From Georgenia subflava (GTDB taxonomy: Bacteria > Actinomycetota > Actinomycetes > Actinomycetales > Actinomycetaceae): 64,000 nt of DNA. The position numbers and the translations under genes are program-made. The notes under the pieces are model-generated. The model saw only the letters and a program-made list of their open reading frames with translations. It was not told where the DNA came from and did not search any database. This document shows, in pieces, positions 1 through 7,770 of this stretch; position 1 is the first letter of the stretch, and every line of letters begins with the position of its first letter. Location of the stretch: contig NZ_VUKD01000002.1 in the NCBI RefSeq assembly GCF_009193155.1, positions 62,001 through 126,000 on the forward strand, written 5' to 3'.

Positions 1-108
1 CACCTGTCCACCGCGTTCCTCGGCTCCGAGCCCTTCGGTGACTGGGCCGTCGAGGCGTGGCCACCGCTGACCGACGCGATCCTCGCCCAGCACGCGCCGC
101 TGGGCTGA
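1..108 (+). CDS. C-terminal end of an unidentified protein (partial)
   Basis: The first 35 codons read openly from the window edge to a TGA at 106-108, with the same strong third-position GC as the genes that follow. The fragment ends in an Ala/Leu-rich helix-like stretch (DAILAQHAPLG). It is too short to assign to a family. It is treated as the 3' end of a gene that starts outside the window and converges on the membrane-protein gene at 144-923. Confidence 0.5.
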   Translation, partial: HLSTAFLGSEPFGDWAVEAWPPLTDAILAQHAPLG

Positions 109-143
109 GCTGGCGGACGTCGGCCCGCGGAGGACGGCGCGGC

Positions 144-923
144 TCAGCGGGTCTGGAGCGTGCCCTCGGCGAGACTCCCCATCAGGTCGCGGCCGGTGGT
201 GTCGACGATGACGCACCGTGCGAACGTCACGCCCTGGTCCCACGCCGTGGCGTCCGGGGCGATCGTGGCGACGCCGATGCCGGAGGCGTCCACGGCCGGC
301 GGGAGCATCTCGTTCGCGGTGCCGAGGCACAGGTCCTCGGCGACGGCGAGCACCTCGTCCTGGCCCGGGTAGTCCCCGTCGAGACCGACCTCGGCGAACG
401 TCTCGGCCTGGTGCCACTGCGCGCAGTCCACGAGCTCCACGACGCCCTGGCCGCCGTCGAGGTCCAGCGCGCAGTCGCCGACGGCCATGGCGCCGATCGG
501 CACCTGGCCGGTCCGGCCGCCGTCCGCGTCGGGGTCGATCGCGGACAGCGCGGCGGCCATCGCGGTGAGGATGAACAGCGTCAGCGCGAGGGTCGAGAGC
601 GCACCGACGATCATGGCCGCGATGCCTGGACCGGTGGGACCGTTGCCCCGCCTGGCCTTGGTGTAGGAGATCGCGCCGAGGACGACGCCGAGCGGGCCGA
701 GCGGCACCGCGACCGGGATCGCGACGACGCCGAGCGTGCGGCCCGCGGCCGTCGAGGGGCGCTGGTAGGGCATCGAGTTGAAGGGCTGCCCCGAGCCGAA
801 CGACTGCCCGTACGGGCGGGGCGCCGTGCCGACCGCGCCCTGGTGAGCCTGGCCGTACGCCGGGTACGGCCCGGCCGGGTCGCCGGGCAGGCCGGGCGAC
901 GGCGGACGGGGCGGACGGCTCAT
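144..923 (-). CDS. DUF4190/septum-formation-type membrane protein
   Basis: A 259-residue membrane protein. A Pro/Gly/Tyr-rich cytoplasmic N-terminus is followed by two hydrophobic segments (about residues 75-100 and 110-145) separated by a short basic loop (SYTKARRGNG), the arrangement of DUF4190 proteins. An exported domain follows, with three Cys (CALDL, DCAQWHQAE, LCLG) and a fourth near the C-terminus. The DCxxxHxAE pattern is typical of the actinobacterial septum-formation domain. The ATG at 923 is preferred because AAGGTG lies 6 bases upstream; an in-frame GTG at 932 is possible. The biochemical role is unknown, and cell-envelope function is inferred from family. Confidence 0.75.
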   Translation of the reverse strand: MSRPPRPPSPGLPGDPAGPYPAYGQAHQGAVGTAPRPYGQSFGSGQPFNSMPYQRPSTAAGRTLGVVAIPVAVPLGPLGVVLGAISYTKARRGNGPTGPGIAAMIVGALSTLALTLFILTAMAAALSAIDPDADGGRTGQVPIGAMAVGDCALDLDGGQGVVELVDCAQWHQAETFAEVGLDGDYPGQDEVLAVAEDLCLGTANEMLPPAVDASGIGVATIAPDATAWDQGVTFARCVIVDTTGRDLMGSLAEGTLQTR

Positions 924-957
924 GAGGCGCACCTTACCGGCGGGCCCAGGTCCGCCC

Positions 958-1737
958 TCAGGCGAGATCGACGATCACGGGCACGTGGTCGCTCGCACCC
1001 CTGCCCTTGCGCTCGTCGCGGTCGATCTGCGCGCCGACGACGTGCGCGGCGAGCTCGGGGGAAGCCTGCACCAGGTCGATGCGCATGCCCTCGTTCCGCG
1101 GGAACCGCAGCTTCTGGTAGTCCCAGTAGGTGAACTGGGTGACGTGGGCGCGGGTGACCTCGGTGAAGCCGACGTCCTCGAACGCCCGGAAGGCCTCGCG
1201 CTCCGGCGCGGAGACGTGGGTGGCGCCGTCGAACTTGGACATGTCCCACACGTCCTCGTCCCGCGGGGCGATGTTCCAGTCGCCGACGAGGGCGATCTGC
1301 GCGTCCGGGTCCTTCACCACCCAGTCGCCCGCCGCGTGCCGCAGGGCCTCGAGCCACTGCAGCTTGTAGGTGTAGTGCGGGTCGGAGACGGTGCGGCCGT
1401 TGGGCACGTACAGGCTCCACACGCGCACACCGTCGCAGGTCACCCCCAGGGCGCGGGCCTCCTCGGCTGCCGGGTCGCCCCAGGTCGGCATGCCCGGAAA
1501 CCCGATCTCGACGTCGCTGACGCCCACCCGGGAGGCCACGGCCACGCCGTTCCACTGGCTCAGACCGTGGGTGACGACCTCGTAGCCTGCCGCCTCGAAG
1601 GCCAGGAGAGGGAACTGGTCGTCGCGGCACTTCGTCTCCTGCATCGCGAGGACGTCGGTGCCCGACCGGTCGAGGAACGCCAGCACCCGATCCAGGCGCG
1701 TACGGATGGAGTTCACGTTCCAGGTCGCCAGTCGCAT
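958..1737 (-). CDS. xth: Exodeoxyribonuclease III
   Basis: A 259-residue metal-dependent AP endonuclease/3'-5' exonuclease of the ExoIII/APE1 fold, acting in base excision repair. Visible motifs: TWNVNSIR at the N-terminus (metal-binding Asn), MQETK (catalytic Glu), VGDWNIAPRDEDVWD (Asp/Asn pair), MRIDLV, and a C-terminal ASDHVPV that supplies the catalytic Asp-His. Length is normal. The ATG at 1737 is chosen because MRLATWNVNS is the conserved beginning and TAGCGT lies 7 bases upstream, which suggests a leaderless transcript. It is divergent from the SDR gene at 1778 across only 40 bp. Confidence 0.95.
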   Translation of the reverse strand: MRLATWNVNSIRTRLDRVLAFLDRSGTDVLAMQETKCRDDQFPLLAFEAAGYEVVTHGLSQWNGVAVASRVGVSDVEIGFPGMPTWGDPAAEEARALGVTCDGVRVWSLYVPNGRTVSDPHYTYKLQWLEALRHAAGDWVVKDPDAQIALVGDWNIAPRDEDVWDMSKFDGATHVSAPEREAFRAFEDVGFTEVTRAHVTQFTYWDYQKLRFPRNEGMRIDLVQASPELAAHVVGAQIDRDERKGRGASDHVPVIVDLA

Positions 1738-1744
1738 GCCGTGA

Positions 1745-1750
1745 ACGCTA
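1745..1750 (-). promoter_or_regulatory. Candidate -10 for exonuclease III gene
   Basis: TAGCGT on the minus strand, 7 bases before the ATG at 1737. It fits an actinobacterial -10 that starts a leaderless mRNA. It sits almost back to back with the opposing -10 at 1765. Confidence 0.45.
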
Positions 1751-1764
1751 CCCGGCACCCCCCT

Positions 1765-1770
1765 TACGCT
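1765..1770 (+). promoter_or_regulatory. Candidate -10 for SDR gene
   Basis: TACGCT, 7 bases before the ATG at 1778, with no Shine-Dalgarno in between. It is consistent with leaderless transcription. Confidence 0.45.
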
Positions 1771-1777
1771 GACGTCC

Positions 1778-2551
1778 ATGGGAACCGCACTCGTCACGGG
1801 CGCCACCTCCGGCATCGGGCTGGAGCTGGCCTGGCAGCTGGCGACGTCTCGGCACCGCCTCGTGCTCGTGGCCCGCTCGGCCGACCGGCTCGAGAAGGTG
1901 GCCCACCAGATCCGCTCGGCGGCCGCCGTCAAGGTCGAGGTCCTCCCCGCCGACCTGTCGACCCGGGCCGGCCGGGACGCCGTCGTCGACCGGATCCGCC
2001 AGGCCCACCGGCCGGTCGGGCTGCTCGTCAACAACGCCGGGTTCGGCCTCGGGCAGCACCTGCTCGACGGTGAGCTCGCCCGCGAGGAGGAGGCGCTCGA
2101 GGTGATGGTCCGCGCCGTGCTCGTGCTCTCCAAGGCCGCCGCCGAGGCGATGGTGGCTCGTGGGCGCGGCGCGATCCTCAACGTCTCCTCCATGTCCGCC
2201 TTCACCGCGATGGGCACCTACGCGGCGCACAAGGCGTGGGTGCTGACCTTCACGGAGGCCCTCGCCGGGGAGCTGTCGGGCACCGGGGTCACAGCCACCG
2301 CGCTGTGCCCCGGCCTCGTCCGCACCGAGTTCCACCAGCGCTCCGGGGTCGACGCCGACGCCTGGCCAGACGCCGGCTGGATCGACGTCGAGCGCGTCGC
2401 CGCCGCCGGGCTGGCCGCGGTCCGTCGCGGGCAGGTCGTCGTCACGCCGTCCCTGCGCTACACGGCGCTCGCCGCCGGGCTGCGGCTCGCGCCGCGCCGG
2501 CTGGTGCGGGCGGTCGCCGGCCCGCGGGTCAGCAGCCGCGCGATGCGCTGA
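1778..2551 (+). CDS. SDR family NAD(P)-dependent oxidoreductase
   Basis: A 257-residue classical short-chain dehydrogenase/reductase. TGATSGIG (residues 7-14) is the Rossmann dinucleotide loop, NNAG at 85-88 stabilises the fold, and Ser137/138 with Y148-xxx-K152 form the catalytic set (NVSS...YAAHK). The C-terminus (SLRYTALAAGLRLAPRRLVRAV) resembles the membrane-associating tails of the DltE/YqjQ-like SDR subgroup. The substrate cannot be read from sequence. It lies 36 bp ahead of pyrE but pyrE has its own -10, so a shared operon is not required. Confidence 0.88.
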   Translation: MGTALVTGATSGIGLELAWQLATSRHRLVLVARSADRLEKVAHQIRSAAAVKVEVLPADLSTRAGRDAVVDRIRQAHRPVGLLVNNAGFGLGQHLLDGELAREEEALEVMVRAVLVLSKAAAEAMVARGRGAILNVSSMSAFTAMGTYAAHKAWVLTFTEALAGELSGTGVTATALCPGLVRTEFHQRSGVDADAWPDAGWIDVERVAAAGLAAVRRGQVVVTPSLRYTALAAGLRLAPRRLVRAVAGPRVSSRAMR

Positions 2552-2574
2552 GGCGGGGCCGCCGCGGCCGTCGC

Positions 2575-2580
2575 TACGCT
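2575..2580 (+). promoter_or_regulatory. Candidate -10 for pyrE
   Basis: TACGCT, 7 bases before the GTG start at 2588, with no Shine-Dalgarno between them. It is the spacing expected for a leaderless pyrE transcript. Confidence 0.45.
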
Positions 2581-2587
2581 GGCCCGC

Positions 2588-3163
2588 GTGAGCAACCCCA
2601 ACGACACCCTGCGCGGCCGGCTGGCCGCCCTCGTCCGTGACCTCGCCGTCGTGCGCGGCGAGGTCACCCTGGCCTCCGGCCTGACCTCCGACTTCTACGT
2701 CGACATGCGTCGGGCGACCCTGCACCACGCCGCCGCCCCGCTCATCGGGCACGTGATGCTCGACATGCTCGAGGAGGAGGGCTACGGCCCGGACGAGATC
2801 GACGCCGTCGGCGGGCTCACCATGGGCGCCGACCCCGTCGCCACCGCGCTCCTGCACGCCGCCGCCTCCCGCGGTCTGAACCTCGACGCCTTCGTGGTCC
2901 GCAAGGAGGCCAAGGGGCACGGGATGCGCCGGCGCGTCGAGGGGCCCGAGGTGGGCGGGCGCCGCGTCGTCGTGCTCGAGGACACCTCCACCACCGGCGG
3001 GAGCCCGCTGCAGGCCATCGAGGCGCTGCGCGAGGCCGGCGCCGAGGTGGTCGCCGTCGCCGTCGTCGTGGACCGGGACACCGGCGCCCGTGAGGCGATC
3101 GAGGCCACCGGCGTGCCGTACCTGGCGGCCCTCGGGCTGGGAGATCTCGGGCTCGAGGGGTGA
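2588..3163 (+). CDS. pyrE: Orotate phosphoribosyltransferase
   Basis: A 191-residue type I phosphoribosyltransferase that joins orotate to PRPP to give OMP, the fifth step of de novo UMP synthesis. The PRPP loop is VVVLEDTSTTGGS (about residues 128-140). The Lys-rich flexible loop appears as VRKEAKGHG, and SDFYVDMRRATLH matches the N-terminal orotate-binding segment. The GTG start is set by the conserved N-terminus and the leaderless promoter. No other pyr genes are in the window, so pyrE stands apart from any main pyr operon. Confidence 0.95.
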   Translation: MSNPNDTLRGRLAALVRDLAVVRGEVTLASGLTSDFYVDMRRATLHHAAAPLIGHVMLDMLEEEGYGPDEIDAVGGLTMGADPVATALLHAAASRGLNLDAFVVRKEAKGHGMRRRVEGPEVGGRRVVVLEDTSTTGGSPLQAIEALREAGAEVVAVAVVVDRDTGAREAIEATGVPYLAALGLGDLGLEG

Positions 3164-3239
3164 CGAGCGGGCCTTGTGCCCCAGGTCACTGTGATTGAAT
3201 CGCGAGGCACACCAACAACGAGCGGGGAGACCGGCACGC

Positions 3240-3980
3240 ATGGATGCGCTGGGCGTCGTACTGATCATCATCGGCGTGGTCGTGGTGATCGTGCTCATCT
3301 GGGCGATCGCGACGTACAACGGTCTCGTGCGGCTGCGCAACCTCGTCCAGGAGGCCTGGCGCCAGATCGACGTCGAGCTGCACCGGCGCTACGACCTCAT
3401 CCCCAACCTGATCGAGACGGTCAAGGGCTACGCGGCGCACGAGCGCGCCGTCTTCGACGAGGTCACCGAGGCGCGGGCGGCGGCGGCCACCCCAGGGACC
3501 ACCCCGGCGCAGCAGGCCCAGCAGGAGAACCAGCTGACCGCGGCGCTGGGACGGCTGTTCGCCGTCGCCGAGGCCTACCCGGAGCTGCGGGCCGCGGAGG
3601 CCTTCACCCGGCTGCAGGCCGAGCTGACGAACACCGAGGACCGCATCGCGGCCGGGCGCCGGTTCTACAACGCCAACGTGCGCCAGCTCAACACGAAGGT
3701 CGAGACGTTCCCGCCCAACATCGTCGCCTCGCTCTTCAGCTTCCGTCGGGCGGAGTACTTCGAGGCGAACGACCCCGCCGTGCGTACCGCCCCGGCCGTC
3801 AGCTTCGCCGACCGTGAGGGGGACGTGGGCATCTACCGCGGCACGGAGCGCACCGCGCCGGCCCGGGCGGACGCGAGCCCGTCCTTCGGCGGCCAGCGCG
3901 GCGGCTACGACCCGGCGCGCGACGGCGGACGGCCCACCGAGGGCGTCGTCCCGCCGGACGAGCAGGGCGCCCAGCGCTGA
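3240..3980 (+). CDS. LemA family membrane protein
   Basis: A 246-residue protein with one N-terminal membrane span (residues 2-26, GVVLIIIGVVVVIVLIWAI) followed by the LemA alpha-helical domain. Hallmarks are YNGLVRLRNLVQEAWRQIDVELHRRYDLIPNL, EAYPELRA, EDRIAAGRRFYNANVRQLN and FPPNIVASLF. A disordered Gly/Pro/Arg tail of about 50 residues extends past the domain. The ATG at 3240 has GGGGAGA upstream. The molecular role of LemA proteins is not settled. It converges on the HAD phosphatase gene. Confidence 0.92.
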   Translation: MDALGVVLIIIGVVVVIVLIWAIATYNGLVRLRNLVQEAWRQIDVELHRRYDLIPNLIETVKGYAAHERAVFDEVTEARAAAATPGTTPAQQAQQENQLTAALGRLFAVAEAYPELRAAEAFTRLQAELTNTEDRIAAGRRFYNANVRQLNTKVETFPPNIVASLFSFRRAEYFEANDPAVRTAPAVSFADREGDVGIYRGTERTAPARADASPSFGGQRGGYDPARDGGRPTEGVVPPDEQGAQR

Positions 3981-3987
3981 TCGCGCC

Positions 3988-4029
3988 GCGACGTCCTCAG
4001 ATGAGGTCGCGACGTCGTCAGATCAGGTC
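3988..4029. repeat. 21-bp tandem duplication at the 3' end of the HAD gene
   Basis: Two adjacent 21-bp units (3988-4008 and 4009-4029) differ at two positions. The second unit contains the stop codon (4018-4020) and the last codons of the minus-strand HAD gene; the first lies just beyond the stop. The 3' terminus of the gene therefore appears duplicated downstream, as also seen at 58529 and 60070. Confidence 0.8.
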
Positions 4030-4791
4030 GATCAGGTCGGCGATGGAGTCCCCGACCTCGCTGGGCCGGTACGGGTACTTCTCGACGTCCTCGACGCGGG
4101 TGGAGCCGGTGAGCACCAGGTAGGTGCGCAGGCCCGCCTCCATGCCGGCGAGGACGTCGGTGTCCATCCGGTCGCCGACCATCGCGGTGTTCTCGGAGTG
4201 GGCGTCGATGCGGTTGAGCGCCGCACGGATCATCACCGGGTTCGGCTTGCCGACGAAGTACGGCGTGCGTCCGGTCGCCTTGGTGACCATCGCGGCGACC
4301 GCGCCGGTGGCCGGCAGCGGCCCCTCCTGCGAGGGGCCGGTGGAGTCCGGGTTCGTCGCGATGAACCGGGCGCCGGCGGCGATGAGCCGGATGGCCTTGG
4401 TGATCGCCGAGAAGGAGTAGGTGCGCGTCTCGCCGAGGATCACGTAGTCCGGGCGGGTGTCGGTGAGGATGTAGCCCGCCTCGTGCAGCGCCGTCGTCAG
4501 GCCGGCCTCGCCGATCACGTACGCGCTGCCGCCCGGCATCTGCTGGCTGACGAAGGTTGCCGTCGCGAGCGCCGAGGTCCAGATCCGCTCCTCCGGGACG
4601 CTGATCCCGGAGGCGGCCAGCCGTGCCGCGAGGTCCCGTGGCGTGAAGATCGAGTTGTTCGTCAGCACGAGGTAGGGCCGCTCGAGCTCGGTGAGCCGGG
4701 CGATGAACTCCGGCGCGCCGGGCAGGGCGCTGCCCTCGTGGACGAGCACGCCGTCCATGTCCGTCAGCCAGTTCTCGATCCGGTCCGTCAT
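4018..4791 (-). CDS. HAD-IIA family hydrolase (NagD-like phosphatase)
   Basis: A 257-residue haloacid-dehalogenase phosphatase. Motif I is DMDGVL (nucleophile Asp11, acid Asp13), motif II is LTNNS, the motif III lysine is in GKPNPVMI, and motif IV is VGDRMDTDVLAGMEAG. The cap between motifs II and III is of the C2 type, as in NagD and p-nitrophenyl phosphatases. The physiological substrate is unknown; NagD relatives act on nucleotides or sugar phosphates. The ATG at 4791 has AGGAG upstream, and DMDGVL sits at the usual distance from the start. A tandem-repeat tract lies upstream. Confidence 0.93.
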   Translation of the reverse strand: MTDRIENWLTDMDGVLVHEGSALPGAPEFIARLTELERPYLVLTNNSIFTPRDLAARLAASGISVPEERIWTSALATATFVSQQMPGGSAYVIGEAGLTTALHEAGYILTDTRPDYVILGETRTYSFSAITKAIRLIAAGARFIATNPDSTGPSQEGPLPATGAVAAMVTKATGRTPYFVGKPNPVMIRAALNRIDAHSENTAMVGDRMDTDVLAGMEAGLRTYLVLTGSTRVEDVEKYPYRPSEVGDSIADLIDLI

Positions 4792-4881
4792 CACCGCTCC
4801 TGCGTGCTCGTCGGGGTACTGCCAGGAAGCCGTACCCAACCGGTCCGACCCTACCGACAGCGGCCGGCTCGCGGCGGCGCC

Positions 4882-5041
4882 GACGTTGGTGCCGGGTGGC
4901 GTCGACGGTGCTGGGCGGCGTCGGCGGTGGTGCCGGGCGGCGTCGACGATGGTGCTGGGCGGCGTCGACGATGGTGCTGGGCGGCGTCGACGATGGTGCG
5001 GGGCGGCGTCGACGGTGCCGGGCGTCTTCGGTGGTTCCGGG
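4882..5041. repeat. 22-bp tandem repeat array between divergent genes
   Basis: About seven head-to-tail copies of a 22-bp unit whose core is GGTGCTGGGCGGCGTCGAC. Three units (4945-5010) are nearly identical; others have lost 3 or 6 bp or carry substitutions. There are no spacers. The period is not a multiple of three and the tract lies between the HAD start (4791) and the next gene (5112), so it is non-coding. It may affect transcription of either divergent gene. Confidence 0.85.
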
Positions 5042-5111
5042 ACGCCGGACGTACTGGTGGTCAGGACGGGCCGCACGTTAGGTTCAGGCCGGACACCACG
5101 GGGGAGAGACG

Positions 5112-5906
5112 ATGAGCAACGAGCAAATCCCGGGCGGCGGGCACGGGCAGCAGGACCACGGTCAGCCCGGTCACGGCCAGCCCGGTTACGGTCAGGCCGG
5201 ATACGTTCAGCCCGGCTACGGCCAGTCCGAGCAGCAGCCGTACGGCGAACCGGGGTACGGGCAGCCCGCGCCGCAGCTCGGGCAGCAGGGCTACGGTCAG
5301 CCGACCTTTCCTCCGCTGCCGTGGGGACCGGACGGCACCGCGGTCCTGCGGCCGGACAGCCAGCAGTACAAGAAGTTCCTCACCGCGACGCCGATCTTCC
5401 TGATCATCTTCGCCGTGTTCATGGTCGTGCGGCAGGGGATCCCGGGGCTGGTCCTCGCGCTGGTCGCCGCGGCGGTCGCGCTCGGCGGGACCATGCTCTA
5501 CATCAGGCGCGCCAAGGTGGTCGTCACCCGCACCCAGGTGGGACAAGCCGCGTTCGGGGACCTCACGTGGCACAGCCTCGCCGACATCGGGCAGGTGCTC
5601 CTCTTCCCCTACCGGGCGAGCTCGCTGGACTCGCGCGTGCACCTGACCCTCCTCGTGCGCGGACGGGCGGGGGAGAAGTTCCTGAAGATCCGGTCGGACA
5701 TGTGGAACCCGCAGGCCATCCTCGCCCTCGCGGGCGGCCTCGGCGTCACACCCACGACGGCGGACCAGCCGCTCTCGCCCAAGGAGCTCGAGGCGGCATT
5801 CCCCGGCTCGACCAGCTGGGGCGAGCGCCACCCCGTGCTGCTCGGCCTGCTGGTGATCCTCGCGGTCGTCGTCGTGGTCGCGGCCGCCTTCGCCGCGATG
5901 GGCTGA
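5112..5906 (+). CDS. Membrane protein with Gly/Gln/Tyr-rich N-terminus
   Basis: A 264-residue protein of unknown function. Residues 1-75 are a low-complexity Q-P-G-Y-G-Q repeat region. Two hydrophobic segments follow (about 94-112 and 117-133), then a soluble domain containing [11 protein letters not shown] and [11 protein letters not shown] that looks like the bacterial PH-like domains of small actinobacterial membrane proteins. A single C-terminal span (about 240-262) is strongly Val/Ala-rich. The ATG start follows GGGGAGAGACG. The repeat-rich tail resembles those of other actinobacterial envelope proteins, but no function should be assigned. Confidence 0.8.
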   Translation: MSNEQIPGGGHGQQDHGQPGHGQPGYGQAGYVQPGYGQSEQQPYGEPGYGQPAPQLGQQGYGQPTFPPLPWGPDGTAVLRPDSQQYKKFLTATPIFLIIFAVFMVVRQGIPGLVLALVAAAVALGGTMLYIRRAKVVVTRTQVGQAAFGDLTWHSLADIGQVLLFPYRASSLDSRVHLTLLVRGRAGEKFLKIRSDMWNPQAILALAGGLGVTPTTADQPLSPKELEAAFPGSTSWGERHPVLLGLLVILAVVVVVAAAFAAMG

Positions 5907-5912
5907 GCGGCA

Positions 5913-6548
5913 GTGGTCGCAGCGGCCGACGACGCCACGGTCGGGGTCGGGCCCTGGCCCGGCGGGCCGGCGGCGTGGCCGGACGACCCCCGGTACGACC
6001 CGCAGCTGCTCGCCGACGGGGACCGGCGCAACGTCCTCGACCGCTACCGCTACTGGACCGTCGAGGCGATCGTCGCCGACGTCGACAGCCACCGCCACCC
6101 GCTCCACGTGGCCATCGAGAACTTCGCCCACGACATGAACATCGGGTCGGTCGTCCGCACCGCCAACGCCTTCGCGGTGGCCGAGGTGCACATCGTCGGC
6201 CGGCGGCGGTGGAACCGGCGCGGCGCCATGGTCACCGACCGCTACCAGCACCTGCGCCACCACGCGGACGTCGCCGGACTGCTCGCGTGGGCCCACGAGG
6301 CGGAGCTGCCGGTCCTCGGGATCGACAACGTGCCCGGCTCCGTGCCGATCGAGGGCCGGGCCCTGCCGCGCGCGGCGGTCATGGTCTTCGGGCAGGAATC
6401 GGCCGGGCTCAGCGCCGAGGCCCTCGCCGGCTGCACGGAGGTGCTGCACATCCGCCAGTACGGGTCGACCAGGTCGATCAACGCCGGCGCCGCCGCGGCC
6501 GTGGCCATGCACGCCTGGATGGTCCAGCACGCCGGTCCTGCCGCCTAG
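5913..6548 (+). CDS. TrmH/SpoU family RNA 2'-O-methyltransferase
   Basis: A 211-residue SPOUT-superfamily RNA ribose methyltransferase using S-adenosylmethionine. The three SpoU motifs are present: NIGSVVRTANAF (motif 1, catalytic Arg), VMVFGQESAGLSAE (motif 2) and RSINAGAAAAVAMHAWM (motif 3, forming the trefoil knot). The N-terminal region is shorter than in RlmB or TsnR proteins that carry an L30e-like domain. Target RNA is uncertain; a tRNA or rRNA ribose is likely. The GTG start is 6 bp after the preceding stop, so it is probably co-transcribed with the membrane-protein gene. Confidence 0.9.
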   Translation: MVAAADDATVGVGPWPGGPAAWPDDPRYDPQLLADGDRRNVLDRYRYWTVEAIVADVDSHRHPLHVAIENFAHDMNIGSVVRTANAFAVAEVHIVGRRRWNRRGAMVTDRYQHLRHHADVAGLLAWAHEAELPVLGIDNVPGSVPIEGRALPRAAVMVFGQESAGLSAEALAGCTEVLHIRQYGSTRSINAGAAAAVAMHAWMVQHAGPAA

Positions 6549-6647
6549 ATGTGAGGGCGCTCACCCCGGGCCGACCGTCCTATGTCTGGAGGTGCGCGAG
6601 GTGGGACAATCGCCCCGTACCGAGTCATCGAGCACAGGAGATACGAC

Positions 6648-7670
6648 GTGCCCATCGCAACCCCCGAGGCCTACGCCGAGATGATCGACCGGGCCAAGGC
6701 AGGCAGCTTCGCCTACCCGGCCATCAACGTGACCTCGTCGCAGACCGTGACCGCCGCGCTGCGCGGCTTCGCCGAGGCCGAGAGTGACGGCATCCTGCAG
6801 GTGTCGGTCGGCGGCGGTGAGTACGCCTCCGGCTCGACCATCAAGGACCGCGTCACCGGCACCGTCGCCCTTGCCCGCTACGCCACCGAGGTCGCGAAGA
6901 ACTACGGCGTCACCGTGGCCCTGCACACCGACCACTGCACCAAGGAGAACCTCGACTCCTGGGTGAAGCCGCTGCTCGCGCTCGAGGCCGAGGAGGTCGC
7001 CGCCAGCAAGCTGCCCACCTTCCAGTCGCACATGTTCGACGGCTCCACCGTGCCGCTGGAGGAGAACCTCGTCATCGCCGAGGAGCTCCTCGCGCTCTCC
7101 CAGAAGGCCCGCACGATGCTCGAGATCGAGATCGGCGTCGTCGGCGGCGAGGAGGACGGCCACGAGGCCGAGATCAACGAGAAGCTCTACACCACCGTCG
7201 AGGACGGCCTGGCCACGGTGCGCGCGCTCGGCACCGGCGAGAAGGGCCGGTACCTCACGGCCCTGACCTTCGGCAACGTCCACGGCGTGTACAAGCCCGG
7301 TGCCGTGCGGCTGCGCCCCGAGCTCCTCGGCCAGATCCAGGAGGCCGTCGGCAAGGAGGTCGGCAAGGACAAGCCGTTCGACCTCGTCTTCCACGGCGGC
7401 TCCGGCTCCACCGCCGAGGAGATCGCGACCGCCGTCGACAACGGCGTCATCAAGATGAACGTCGACACCGACACCCAGTACGCCTTCACCCGCCCCGTGG
7501 TGGAGCACATGTTCAAGAACTACGACGGCGTCCTCAAGATCGACGGCGAGGTCGGCAACAAGAAGGCCTACGACCCGCGCGCCTGGGGCAAGGCCGCCGA
7601 GGCCGGTATGGCCGAGCGCATCGCCGAGGCCTGCCAGCGGCTGCGGTCTGCCGGCACCAAGATGGCCTGA
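6648..7670 (+). CDS. fba: Class II fructose-bisphosphate aldolase
   Basis: A 340-residue zinc-dependent aldolase that interconverts fructose 1,6-bisphosphate and triose phosphates in glycolysis and gluconeogenesis. Zinc and active-site elements are visible: HTDHC at 93-97, EIEIGVVGGEEDGHEAE, FGNVHGVYKPG and FHGGSGST (phosphate binding). Length matches the actinobacterial class IIA enzymes. The GTG at 6648 is chosen over upstream starts because CAGGAG ends 7 bases before it and MPIATPEAYAEMIDRAK is the conserved N-terminus. A strong terminator follows. Confidence 0.97.
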   Translation: MPIATPEAYAEMIDRAKAGSFAYPAINVTSSQTVTAALRGFAEAESDGILQVSVGGGEYASGSTIKDRVTGTVALARYATEVAKNYGVTVALHTDHCTKENLDSWVKPLLALEAEEVAASKLPTFQSHMFDGSTVPLEENLVIAEELLALSQKARTMLEIEIGVVGGEEDGHEAEINEKLYTTVEDGLATVRALGTGEKGRYLTALTFGNVHGVYKPGAVRLRPELLGQIQEAVGKEVGKDKPFDLVFHGGSGSTAEEIATAVDNGVIKMNVDTDTQYAFTRPVVEHMFKNYDGVLKIDGEVGNKKAYDPRAWGKAAEAGMAERIAEACQRLRSAGTKMA

Positions 7671-7687
7671 CCGAGCTCAGCACCGCC

Positions 7688-7724
7688 GGAGGCCCGGCAC
7701 CCCAGCGGGGGGTGCCGGGCCTCC
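7688..7724. terminator. Terminator between fba and STAS gene
   Basis: A perfect 16-bp GC-rich inverted repeat (7688-7703 with 7709-7724) around a 5-base loop, 18 bp after the fba stop. There is no T-tract, as is usual in actinobacteria. The genes converge here, so it can serve both. Confidence 0.85.
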
Positions 7725-7770
7725 GGTCTCGGCAGAGCCCGCGCGGCGCCTGGTGGCACGACGCCTCGGG

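Noticed and set aside
4882..5041. CRISPR array
   Set aside because: Units follow one another with no spacers, and no cas genes are present.
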